Shown here: positions 1 through 5,348 of the stretch, piece after piece
How positions within the stretch are numbered: position 1 is the stretch's first letter
How the letters are laid out: the number at the start of each line of letters is the position of its first letter
DNA from: Opitutia bacterium
GTDB taxonomy: Bacteria > Verrucomicrobiota > Verrucomicrobiia > Opitutales > Seribacteraceae
Length of the DNA stretch: 5,348 nt
Assembly (NCBI GenBank): GCA_018695085.1
Contig: JABHOU010000170.1
Coordinates: 1-5,348 of the forward strand
Direction of reading: 5' to 3'
Notes under the pieces: model-generated
Seen by the model: only the letters and a program-made list of their open reading frames with translations
What the model was told of the DNA's origin: nothing
The model's database searches: none
Program-made: the position numbers and the translations under genes

Positions 1-1340
1 GCATCTATGGCTTTGTTCATTATGCCTAGGTGAAAACTCTCGTTTGGGGCATGCAGGTTGTCTTCGTTGGTAAAGAGACCGATCAGCAAAGAATCCAATC
101 CCGCCACCCTCTTGAGATCACATATTATGGGGATACTGCCACCCTCTCGAAGGTAAATGGGATGAGTTCCAAACGCTTCTTCGATACGATTCTCTGCTGC
201 CGCGAAAGCTTTCTTGAGCAAAGCCGGCGAGTCAAGATCGGCTCCCGGTTTCCCGGGAGGAATCACGACATAGGGGTCTCCCCCACCCGTGACGGTAACT
301 TCGACACGAACCGGAGGCGGGCACCTGCTCTCAATGGCATCCTTGACTAGGTTCGTGATCTCGTCCGCCGTTTGGTTAGGCACCAGACGGCAAGTGATCT
401 TGACGAATGCCTCGCTGGGAATGACGGTCTTTGAGCCTTCACCTTGGTAACCACCGCCCATACCGTTGAATTCAAGAGTCGGCGCAAACCGAAGAGATTC
501 CAAGGGGGAATAGCCCTTAGGGGGGTGGAAATGATCGATTCCGAGAAACTCGGCGTACTGATCCTCAGTCAAGGGCATCTTCTTCAATTCTTCCCGTTCC
601 CACTCTTCCGGCTCTTGGACCGCATCGTAAAAACCGGGAATACTGACACATCCATCGGAGTCGTGAAGGGATGCGCAAATCTCAGCCAATGCCTGTAGGG
701 GATTTAGCAACGGACCTCCGTGTACGCCTGAATGCAAATCTTGTTTTGGTCCAATCACCTTCACCTCAAGGGCCGTGAGCCCCCGCAATCCGGTAGTCAC
801 TACCAACTGCTCGGGACTTGGGCTACCGGTGTCCGAAACCAGAACCATGTCGCCGGCCAGTTTCTCTTTGTTTTCATTGAGAAAACCGCTGAAGCTCGGA
901 CTTCCGATCTCTTCCTCGCCCTCAATCAAGTAGGTGACCCGAAGAGGCAAGTCGGGATATTTGTCAAAGACCCTAGCCAACGCGGCCATATGTACGATTT
1001 GCGGACCTTTGTTGTCGGCGGCTCCTCGCCCGTACAAGCGACCATCGCGAATCTCGGTTTCGAAAGCAGGACTCTCCCAAAGGTCAAGAGGATCGGGAGG
1101 CTGGACGTCATAATGACCGTAGATGATCAAATGTGGCCAAGAAGGATCCCCGCGAGTACCGAGAACAACAGGATGAATAGGCGTCTCGACGATTTCGACG
1201 GCAAAGCCTAACTCCTTCAGGCGGGCAACGGCAAACTCACGGGCGGAGGCTACACCTGATGCAAAAGTGGCATCCGCGGAAACGCTGGCGTGAGAAACAT
1301 ACTCGCTAAGAGCCCGAGCGGGATCGGAAAGAAGGGACAT
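1..1340 (-). CDS. M20-family dipeptidase (ArgE/DapE/carnosinase-like), C-terminus cut by window edge
   Basis: A zinc-dependent cytosolic amino- or dipeptidase of the M20 family. I translated it from the ATG at 1340-1338 as 446 uninterrupted codons to the left edge of the window; the stop lies outside. All the di-metal site residues of the family are visible: GHYDVQP (His76, Asp78), the bridging Asp109 in RGAADNKG, EGEEEIGS (general base Glu143, ligand Glu144), Asp170 in VSDTG, and His430 in LHAPNE near the end. His203 in DLHSGVHGG, from the lid domain, is the conserved residue that completes the active site of a dimer partner. The catalytic domain is about residues 1-185 and 370-446, with the lid/dimerisation domain between them. 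Family members are usually about 450-465 residues, so only a short C-terminal tail should be missing. There is no signal peptide and no clear ribosome binding site. It starts 20 bases after the M48 peptidase gene on the same strand, so co-transcription is likely. The substrate cannot be read from sequence: the GHYDVQP type favours general dipeptidases over strict DapE or ArgE, but this is inference. Confidence 0.93.
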   Translation of the reverse strand, partial: MSLLSDPARALSEYVSHASVSADATFASGVASAREFAVARLKELGFAVEIVETPIHPVVLGTRGDPSWPHLIIYGHYDVQPPDPLDLWESPAFETEIRDGRLYGRGAADNKGPQIVHMAALARVFDKYPDLPLRVTYLIEGEEEIGSPSFSGFLNENKEKLAGDMVLVSDTGSPSPEQLVVTTGLRGLTALEVKVIGPKQDLHSGVHGGPLLNPLQALAEICASLHDSDGCVSIPGFYDAVQEPEEWEREELKKMPLTEDQYAEFLGIDHFHPPKGYSPLESLRFAPTLEFNGMGGGYQGEGSKTVIPSEAFVKITCRLVPNQTADEITNLVKDAIESRCPPPVRVEVTVTGGGDPYVVIPPGKPGADLDSPALLKKAFAAAENRIEEAFGTHPIYLREGGSIPIICDLKRVAGLDSLLIGLFTNEDNLHAPNESFHLGIMNKAID

Positions 1341-1360
1341 TGGTATTGGGGTGAAACCGA

Positions 1361-2155
1361 TTAAGGGTTAGGTTTTTCGCCGCGAGAAGCTTTTGCTTCG
1401 CGATAAAGGGCCAAGGCTCGATCCATATTGCCTTGAAGAAATGCGATGCGATTGCCCGAATCGGGATGAGTGGAAAGAAACTGGGGCATTCGACTCTTCG
1501 ACTTGGCCTGCATTTTTTTCCAAAAACTGATTGCTGCTCGAGGATCGTATCCAGCCATAGCCGCGTAATAAATCCCGCGATGATCGGCCTCGCGTTCCTG
1601 AGATCGGCTGAAAGGCAAAGCCACGCCAACGGTAGCCCCTGCGGCATAAGCGCCTCGAGCGATCTGCCTGTCCGTATTATCCTTTTTCCGCATAGCCACA
1701 TCGAGAATTGCTCCTCCAAGAGCCAAGCCCATCGCCTGCGACATTCTCTTGTTACTGTGCCGAAAGGCAACGTGAGCAATCTCATGACCGATCACAGCCG
1801 CTACCTCATCCTCGTTTCCATCCGATAAAACAATCAATCCGCTGTTCACGCCTACCTTGCCGCCGGGCATGGCAAAAGCGTTCGGTTCAGGTTTATCAAA
1901 AACCACGAACTCCCACTCGGTTCCCTGAATATCGACCTCCGCAACATCCGTTATCCGCTTGCCTATCCGCTGAATCATCCGGTTGTGAGAAGTATTGGTC
2001 GAGACCTTCTCCTTCTTCTTCATCTGATTGAACTGGTTGCCCGCCTGCTTGGCCAAACCTTCGTCCGATAGAACGGCGGCTCCGCAGCCTCCCAAAACAA
2101 AAGACAAATACGCAAGAACGAGAGAACAGAACAAAGGTGAAAGTTTCTTAATCAT
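1361..2155 (-). CDS. M48-family zinc metalloprotease, lipoprotein (LoiP/Oma1-like)
   Basis: A membrane-anchored zinc endopeptidase of 264 residues, of the M48 type that includes E. coli LoiP (YggG) and the Oma1/Ste24-like proteases, which serve envelope or membrane protein quality control. The N-terminus is a lipoprotein signal: basic MIKK, a hydrophobic stretch to about residue 21, then the lipobox LGGC with Cys24 as the lipidated residue. The catalytic motif is HEIAH (His124, Glu125, His128). The third zinc ligand is expected at Glu187 in EREAD, which fits the family ExxxD pattern ending at Asp191. FAMPGG (residues 94-99) and STHPDSGNR (residues 228-236) are further family signatures. Alanine/glycine-rich segments at about 141-155 and 169-182 separate the two zinc motifs, as in LoiP-like members. 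The ATG at 2155 is supported by the signal peptide beginning there. No Shine-Dalgarno sequence is visible upstream. The next gene, an M20 dipeptidase, begins 20 bases after this stop. The lipoprotein should act in the periplasm, on the inner or outer membrane; the substrate is unknown. Confidence 0.93.
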   Translation of the reverse strand: MIKKLSPLFCSLVLAYLSFVLGGCGAAVLSDEGLAKQAGNQFNQMKKKEKVSTNTSHNRMIQRIGKRITDVAEVDIQGTEWEFVVFDKPEPNAFAMPGGKVGVNSGLIVLSDGNEDEVAAVIGHEIAHVAFRHSNKRMSQAMGLALGGAILDVAMRKKDNTDRQIARGAYAAGATVGVALPFSRSQEREADHRGIYYAAMAGYDPRAAISFWKKMQAKSKSRMPQFLSTHPDSGNRIAFLQGNMDRALALYREAKASRGEKPNP

Positions 2156-2239
2156 CAGATAAAAGCTAATGCTAATAACAATTTAGGCCGAAATTCCTTT
2201 CTCGCAAGGTCTTTCGGGAGATTTCCATCACTTGCCTTA
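2156..2239 (-). promoter_or_regulatory. purH to M48 peptidase intergenic region, possible promoter for the peptidase pair
   Basis: This 84-base gap holds the hairpin described separately and then an A/T-rich stretch before the peptidase ATG. That stretch contains a tandem hexamer ATTAGC-ATTAGC (plus-strand positions 2165-2176, reading GCTAAT twice). On the minus strand TTGCGA, 16 bases and TAAATT form a weak sigma70-like match, but it overlaps the hairpin and matches only part of the consensus. The gap is long enough for a separate promoter, so the two peptidase genes may be transcribed independently of purH. No sequence feature proves this. Confidence 0.3.
2188..2217 (-). other. Hairpin between purH and the M48 peptidase gene (possible weak terminator or processing site)
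   Basis: Read on the minus strand, this 30-base element has outer arms CCGAAA/TTTCGG, a 2x2 mismatch (GA against AA), inner arms CCTT/AAGG, and a six-base loop GCGAGA. It begins 22 bases after the purH stop codon. The sequence after it is A/T-rich but has no run of T immediately following, so it is not a classical intrinsic terminator. It could still slow or end purH transcription, protect the purH 3' end, or be a processing point. Seen directly: the symmetry. Inferred: any function. Confidence 0.45.
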
Positions 2240-3805
2240 TTAGTGGCGGAAGTGACGCGCCCCGGTAAAGACCATGGCCATGTCGCGTTCATCGGCGGCG
2301 GCGACCACCTCTTCGTCACGAACGCTGCCACCAGGCTGAATTGCGGCACAGGCCCCGGAGTCAGCCGCAGCAATCAATCCATCTGCAAACGGAAAGAACG
2401 CATCGGAGGCCACGATAGAACCATCCAACGGCAACCCGGCCTCCCCAGCCTTCCATACGGCGATCCTAGAGCTATCCACTCGGGACATTTGCCCCGCGCC
2501 GATGCCCAAGGTTCTCTCCAAACCCGCGTAGACGATGGCATTGCTCTTTACGTGTCGAACGACTCGCCAACCAAAGAGCAAGGCTCGCCATTCTTCCTCG
2601 GTAGGCTCTCTCTTGGTGGGAACGGTGTAGCTCTTGGGGTTGATGCGTTTTTGATCTCTATCTTGAGCGAGAAACCCACCGGGAACGGTACGGATTTCCT
2701 GTAGGGTTTCGGGACCGAATCCCGATCTGGAAACCAGCAAGCGCAAGTTCTTCTTCCTGCCGAATATCTCCTGGGCTTCAGGGGTAAAGCCGGGAGCAAT
2801 GATGACCTCGCAAAAAATATCCGCTATCTTCAAGGCCAAGTCCTCGTCCATAGTGTTGTTCACAACGATAATGCCGCCAAACGGAGCTTGCCTGTCCGTC
2901 TCATAGGCGAGGTCCCAGGCATCAGTCAAATGGTCGGCGCAAGCTACACCGCAAGGATTGGTATGCTTCAGAATGGCTACCGTGGGACGCTCGAACTCGC
3001 CAATCAAATAGGCGGCTGCAGAAATATCGAGGATGTTGTTGTAGCTCAATTCCTTACCTTGAAGTTGATTGAAATGCTCCATGAAGGATCCATATAGAGC
3101 CGCTTGCTGGTGAGGGTTCTCCCCGTAACGCAAGGACATAGCCTTTTCGGAATCAACTGTAAGAACTTTTGGAAAGCCTGAAATGGAATCGATATCGGGT
3201 TCATCGGCGTCCTTGAACGCTTGCTCGCCCAAGTATTCGGAGATGGCACCGTCGTATTCGGAAGTTCGCCGATAAACCTTGAGGGCCAACTCCGAGCGCA
3301 AGACCAAAAGAGACGCCTCGTCATCCGCCTTGAGTGAATCGAGCACACGATCATAGTCGCCCGGATCGCACACAACCGTAACGTCGCGATTGTTCTTTGC
3401 TGCGCTGCGGAGCATCGAGGGACCTCCTATGTCGATCTGCTCGATCGCCTCCGCCAAGGTCACCCCTGGCTTAGCCACCGTTTCCTCGAAGGGATACAGG
3501 TTCACCACCACCAACTCGATCATCTCGATGTCGTTCGCCTCGGCGGCTTGGCAGTGTTCCTCGTTGTTCCGCAAGCAGAGCAAGCCGCCATGAATCTTTG
3601 GGTGAAGGGTCTTCACCCTGCCATCCATCATTTCGGGAAATCCGGTATGGTCGCTGACCTCAACGGCATCCACGCCATTCTCGCGTAAAAGGCGAGCAGT
3701 GCCGCCGGTGGAAAGGATGCGAAAGCCGAGTTCATCCACCAAGGTCTTGGCAAAAGGAAGAACTCCCGACTTGTCGCTTACTGATATAAGAGCCAAACGT
3801 TGCAT
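2240..3805 (-). CDS. purH: Bifunctional phosphoribosylaminoimidazolecarboxamide formyltransferase/IMP cyclohydrolase
   Basis: This cytosolic enzyme carries out the last two steps of de novo purine synthesis: AICAR plus 10-formyl-THF to FAICAR, then ring closure to IMP. It has 521 residues, within the usual bacterial range. The N-terminal IMP cyclohydrolase domain (about 1-200, MGS-like fold) shows SVSDKSGV (8-15), STGGTA (32-37), GRVKTLHPKIHGG (62-74), Tyr104 in NLYPF, Asp125 in IDIGGPS and Lys137 in RSAAKN, matching the family's active-site residues. The C-terminal transformylase domain shows LRYGENPHQ (225-233), SYNNILD (254-260), KHTNPCG with the catalytic Lys280-His281 pair, APFGG (307-311), VKSNAIV (419-425) and the C-terminal RHFRH. 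I chose the ATG at 3805-3803 because MQRLALISVSDKSGV is where homologues begin and an AAGAGG ribosome binding site lies 4 bases upstream. An in-frame ATG at 3853 would add 16 residues of unconserved sequence. It is divergent from apaG. No purine-specific operator or riboswitch was recognised. Confidence 0.98.
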   Translation of the reverse strand: MQRLALISVSDKSGVLPFAKTLVDELGFRILSTGGTARLLRENGVDAVEVSDHTGFPEMMDGRVKTLHPKIHGGLLCLRNNEEHCQAAEANDIEMIELVVVNLYPFEETVAKPGVTLAEAIEQIDIGGPSMLRSAAKNNRDVTVVCDPGDYDRVLDSLKADDEASLLVLRSELALKVYRRTSEYDGAISEYLGEQAFKDADEPDIDSISGFPKVLTVDSEKAMSLRYGENPHQQAALYGSFMEHFNQLQGKELSYNNILDISAAAYLIGEFERPTVAILKHTNPCGVACADHLTDAWDLAYETDRQAPFGGIIVVNNTMDEDLALKIADIFCEVIIAPGFTPEAQEIFGRKKNLRLLVSRSGFGPETLQEIRTVPGGFLAQDRDQKRINPKSYTVPTKREPTEEEWRALLFGWRVVRHVKSNAIVYAGLERTLGIGAGQMSRVDSSRIAVWKAGEAGLPLDGSIVASDAFFPFADGLIAAADSGACAAIQPGGSVRDEEVVAAADERDMAMVFTGARHFRH

Positions 3806-3809
3806 CACG

Positions 3810-3815
3810 CCTCTT
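3810..3815 (-). promoter_or_regulatory. purH ribosome binding site
   Basis: On the minus strand AAGAGG lies 4 bases before the ATG at 3805. It is the only convincing Shine-Dalgarno sequence in the window, and it decides the purH start in favour of this ATG over the in-frame ATG 48 bases further upstream. Confidence 0.7.
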
Positions 3816-3921
3816 GTGCAACAGGTTGGCGAAGGGGCAAGCGTTTTTCTCAAATAACCCCAAAGTTTCCGCTAATTCACCATGAAAAGGATTGGCGTTA
3901 CCTATTCCATCGGTAATGTTC

Positions 3922-3939
3922 GGTTTTTTTAGAAAAACC
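3922..3939 (+). repeat. A/T-rich inverted repeat abutting the apaG start
   Basis: The arms GGTTTTT (3922-3928) and AAAAACC (3933-3939) are perfectly complementary around a four-base loop TTAG, and four T residues follow directly (3940-3943) before the GTG start of apaG. In the apaG mRNA this hairpin would occupy the place of a ribosome binding site. On the plus strand it resembles a weak terminator-like stem followed by a short U tract. It could dampen apaG translation or transcription, or be chance in an A/T-rich leader. Confidence 0.4.
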
Positions 3940-3943
3940 TTTT

Positions 3944-4354
3944 GTGACTCAAGAAACCATCGAACTAGAGGGCCTTCGCGTAGTGTTGGACAAACTCGTT
4001 CACCACTGCGAGAACATGGACCTGCCCAGTACACTGTCCCACGCATTCATTTATTTCTTAAGTATTCACAACCTATCCGACCGAACCGTAACTATTCTCG
4101 GCCGCAAATGGGTCCTTAAAAACGACGACGACACCACCACCGTAGTAGAGGGCGACAAAGTCGTGGGAGAGACTCCCATCCTCGCTACCGGAGAGACCTT
4201 TACCTATAACAGCTATCACCTTACCCACATCGGTGCAATCGCCTCTGGATCCTTTCATGGAGTAGACGAGTTCGACAATAAAATCCGGGTCCGAATACCC
4301 GAGTTCCGACTCGAGATCCCCGACGAAACTCGCCCCGACCCCACTCTTTCGTGA
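3944..4354 (+). CDS. apaG: ApaG-domain protein (DUF525)
   Basis: A single-domain protein of 136 residues with the ApaG (DUF525) immunoglobulin-like beta fold. The family is best known from the ksgA-apaG-apaH region of enterobacteria, and its biochemical role is unsettled. Family signatures visible are FLSIHNLSDRTV (38-49), LGRKWVLKN (52-60), VVGETPILATGETFTY (73-88), SGSFHGVDE (101-109) and IPEFRLEIP (118-126). The usual glycine-rich loop GxGxxG reads GDKVVG here (70-75), with Lys72 in place of the middle glycine. The start is GTG at 3944: it is the only usable start after the in-frame stop at 3914-3916 that keeps the first beta strand. The in-frame ATG at 4016 (Met25) would give 112 residues and cut into the domain. 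There is no Shine-Dalgarno sequence. The stop codon overlaps the start of the next gene (GTGA at 4351-4354), implying translational coupling with a beta-CASP hydrolase. ApaG domains are also found in eukaryotic proteins, where they are thought to mediate protein interactions. Confidence 0.93.
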   Translation: MTQETIELEGLRVVLDKLVHHCENMDLPSTLSHAFIYFLSIHNLSDRTVTILGRKWVLKNDDDTTTVVEGDKVVGETPILATGETFTYNSYHLTHIGAIASGSFHGVDEFDNKIRVRIPEFRLEIPDETRPDPTLS

Positions 4355-5348
4355 AGCTCACCGATCTCAATCCAGGTGGTGGCATAGGGGCAAACAGTCT
4401 TCTCATTGAGGTCGGATCCTTCCGCTTCGTCATCGACAGCGGGCTCCACCCGAAGCTCGCGGGAAACGAGGCAATGCCCAAGTTCTCTCTAGTCGAACGC
4501 AGGTCGCTCGACTTCATCGTCCTCACCCACTGCCACCTCGATCACTTGGGGTCTCTACCCGTCCTCTCTCGAGAGAACCCGGACACACCCATTCTCGCAA
4601 CTCAAGCTACCCGAGCCATTGCCCGCCGCATGCTGAGTAATTCGGTGGCAGTTATGAAACGACAGCGGGGCGAGTTAAACCTACCCGAGTACCCGCTCTA
4701 TAATCGTGAAGACGTATCCATCCTCAAGGATCGGTTCCAACTACTTGACCTCGAAAAACCCTTCGTCTTCGAAAAAGACGGCGAGAAGCTTGAGGTTACT
4801 CTCCATCATGCAGGGCATGTGGTTGGAGCTGCCTCTTGCACCGTATCCCGAAACGGCGAAAGTATTTTCTTTACAGGCGACGTCCTCTTCAACGACCAAC
4901 GTATCCTGAAAGGGGCCAAGCCACCCCTCGACTCGGTTGACGTTCTGGTTATGGAAACCACCCGCGGTCTCACTGAGCGAGCTCCCGAAAAACAACGCGA
5001 AGCCGAAATCGTCCGAGTGCTCGAAGACATACGAAAGACCATCAAGCGAGGTGGTTCCGTACTTATACCCGTATTTGCCCTTGGCCGCATGCAGGAAATG
5101 CTTGTGATTCTTGACGAAGCTCGCCGTCGCGGAGCCATCCCTCCCGCTCCCGTATTTTGCTCAGGTCTAGGAATGGATCTCGTCAACTATTTTCACGAGA
5201 TATCCAAGCAGAGCCACCAAGTAAACTTTAGCCGCAAAGTGCTCAAAAGCCTTGGCGTCCGGCCCATCGCAAGACGCATAGAACCTGGACGGGAACCCAA
5301 CCAACCCGGCATATACCTCGTAAGCAGCGGCATGTTGGTCGAGAACAC
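4351..5348 (+). CDS. MBL-fold/beta-CASP hydrolase, RNA-processing exonuclease type, C-terminus cut by window edge
   Basis: A metallo-beta-lactamase fold hydrolase of the group that includes the CPSF-73/Ysh1-like and bacterial beta-CASP RNases; likely a zinc-dependent RNA nuclease. From the GTG at 4351 I read 332 open codons to the right edge. The metal site is complete: HCHLDH (His60, His62, Asp64, His65), His156 in AGHVVGA and Asp177 in FTGDV. The beta-CASP insertion begins after METTRG (201-206, motif A with Glu202) and continues through SVLIPVFALGRMQEML (236-251), a hallmark of this group, and VSSGM (324-328). Most homologues have Tyr where Arg205 stands. Motifs B and C, each with a histidine, should lie beyond the window; full-length members are commonly about 450-550 residues. 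The GTG start overlaps the apaG stop by four bases and there is no separate ribosome binding site, so translation probably depends on apaG. The native RNA substrate, and whether it acts as endo- or exonuclease, cannot be told from sequence; a DNA-acting relative is less likely. Confidence 0.92.
   Translation, partial: MKLTDLNPGGGIGANSLLIEVGSFRFVIDSGLHPKLAGNEAMPKFSLVERRSLDFIVLTHCHLDHLGSLPVLSRENPDTPILATQATRAIARRMLSNSVAVMKRQRGELNLPEYPLYNREDVSILKDRFQLLDLEKPFVFEKDGEKLEVTLHHAGHVVGAASCTVSRNGESIFFTGDVLFNDQRILKGAKPPLDSVDVLVMETTRGLTERAPEKQREAEIVRVLEDIRKTIKRGGSVLIPVFALGRMQEMLVILDEARRRGAIPPAPVFCSGLGMDLVNYFHEISKQSHQVNFSRKVLKSLGVRPIARRIEPGREPNQPGIYLVSSGMLVEN

Larger units (their letters stand above)
3806..3943. 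promoter_or_regulatory. Divergent purH/apaG intergenic region
   Basis: These 138 bases separate the start of purH (minus) from the start of apaG (plus), so promoters for both directions are expected here. For apaG, TTGGCG at 3892-3897, a 16-base spacer and TAATGT at 3914-3919 is a weak sigma70-like candidate that would give a short leader. TTGGCG also occurs at 3826-3831. For purH I found no pair of boxes good enough to name. A 16-codon reading frame (ATG at 3882, stop at 3930-3932, ending in two Phe codons) exists on the plus strand but has no ribosome binding site. That a promoter region lies here is a firm inference from gene layout; the named boxes are weak. Confidence 0.55.

Noticed and set aside
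732..1211. A 159-codon plus-strand open frame opposite the M20 peptidase.
   Set aside because: The minus-strand frame encodes a complete set of M20 metal-site motifs across the same bases; the plus-strand translation resembles no protein family and is a shadow.
2243..2704. A 153-codon plus-strand open frame opposite the end of purH.
   Set aside because: It lies wholly within the conserved C-terminal transformylase domain of PurH on the other strand and has no family features of its own.
3806..3853. A 16-residue N-terminal extension of PurH from the in-frame ATG at 3853.
   Set aside because: The extra residues are unlike any PurH N-terminus, while the ATG at 3805 starts exactly at the conserved SVSDKSGV region and has an AAGAGG site 4 bases upstream.
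3882..3932. A 16-codon plus-strand reading frame upstream of apaG, ending in two Phe codons, as a possible leader peptide.
   Set aside because: It has no ribosome binding site, overlaps the candidate apaG promoter, has only three aromatic codons in total, and the downstream genes are not amino-acid biosynthesis genes.
4016..4354. ATG at 4016 as the apaG start.
   Set aside because: It would remove the first beta strand region and give 112 residues, shorter than the usual ApaG length of about 125; the GTG at 3944 gives 136 and keeps the whole domain.
4221..4526. A 101-codon minus-strand open frame across the apaG/beta-CASP junction.
   Set aside because: Both plus-strand genes here show conserved domain motifs; the minus-strand translation is rich in Arg, Ser and Gly without any recognisable fold.
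1..5348. Mobile element, CRISPR, toxin-antitoxin or phage-defence locus.
   Set aside because: I saw no transposase, integrase, terminal inverted repeats, spaced direct repeats or small paired genes; all five genes are housekeeping-type families with similar base composition.

Overview
The window looks like an ordinary chromosomal stretch from a Gram-negative bacterium. It holds five protein-coding genes in two divergent blocks and no sign of mobile DNA, CRISPR, tRNA or rRNA. A lipoprotein with a clear lipobox argues for a Gram-negative cell envelope. Base composition looks balanced, perhaps slightly above half G+C. Four of the five genes have no recognisable Shine-Dalgarno sequence. The overall flavour (poor SD use, an M48 lipoprotein, an RNA-processing-type beta-CASP hydrolase) is compatible with Verrucomicrobiota or a related group, but that placement is a low-confidence inference from protein style, not from a marker gene.

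Left block, minus strand, read from right to left: purH (3805 to 2240) encodes the bifunctional enzyme for the last two steps of de novo IMP synthesis. After an 84-base gap holding a 30-base hairpin comes an M48-family zinc metalloprotease lipoprotein (2155 to 1361). Twenty bases further on is an M20-family dipeptidase (1340 leftward), which runs off the left edge of the window and lacks only its C-terminal end. The two peptidases probably form a transcriptional unit, with purH possibly transcribed separately or partly reading through.

Right block, plus strand: apaG (3944 to 4354, GTG start) is followed, with a 4-base GTGA stop/start overlap, by a metallo-beta-lactamase/beta-CASP hydrolase of the RNA-processing exonuclease type. 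That second gene runs off the right edge. The 138-base region between purH and apaG (3806-3943) must carry the starts of both blocks and ends in an A/T-rich hairpin that abuts the apaG start codon.

The genes are all recognisable families and nothing forms an obviously new defence or mobile system. The most interesting arrangement is the translationally coupled apaG/beta-CASP pair. It links the poorly understood ApaG domain to a probable RNA-processing nuclease rather than to its enterobacterial partners ksgA and apaH, and both proteins carry small departures from the usual family motifs.
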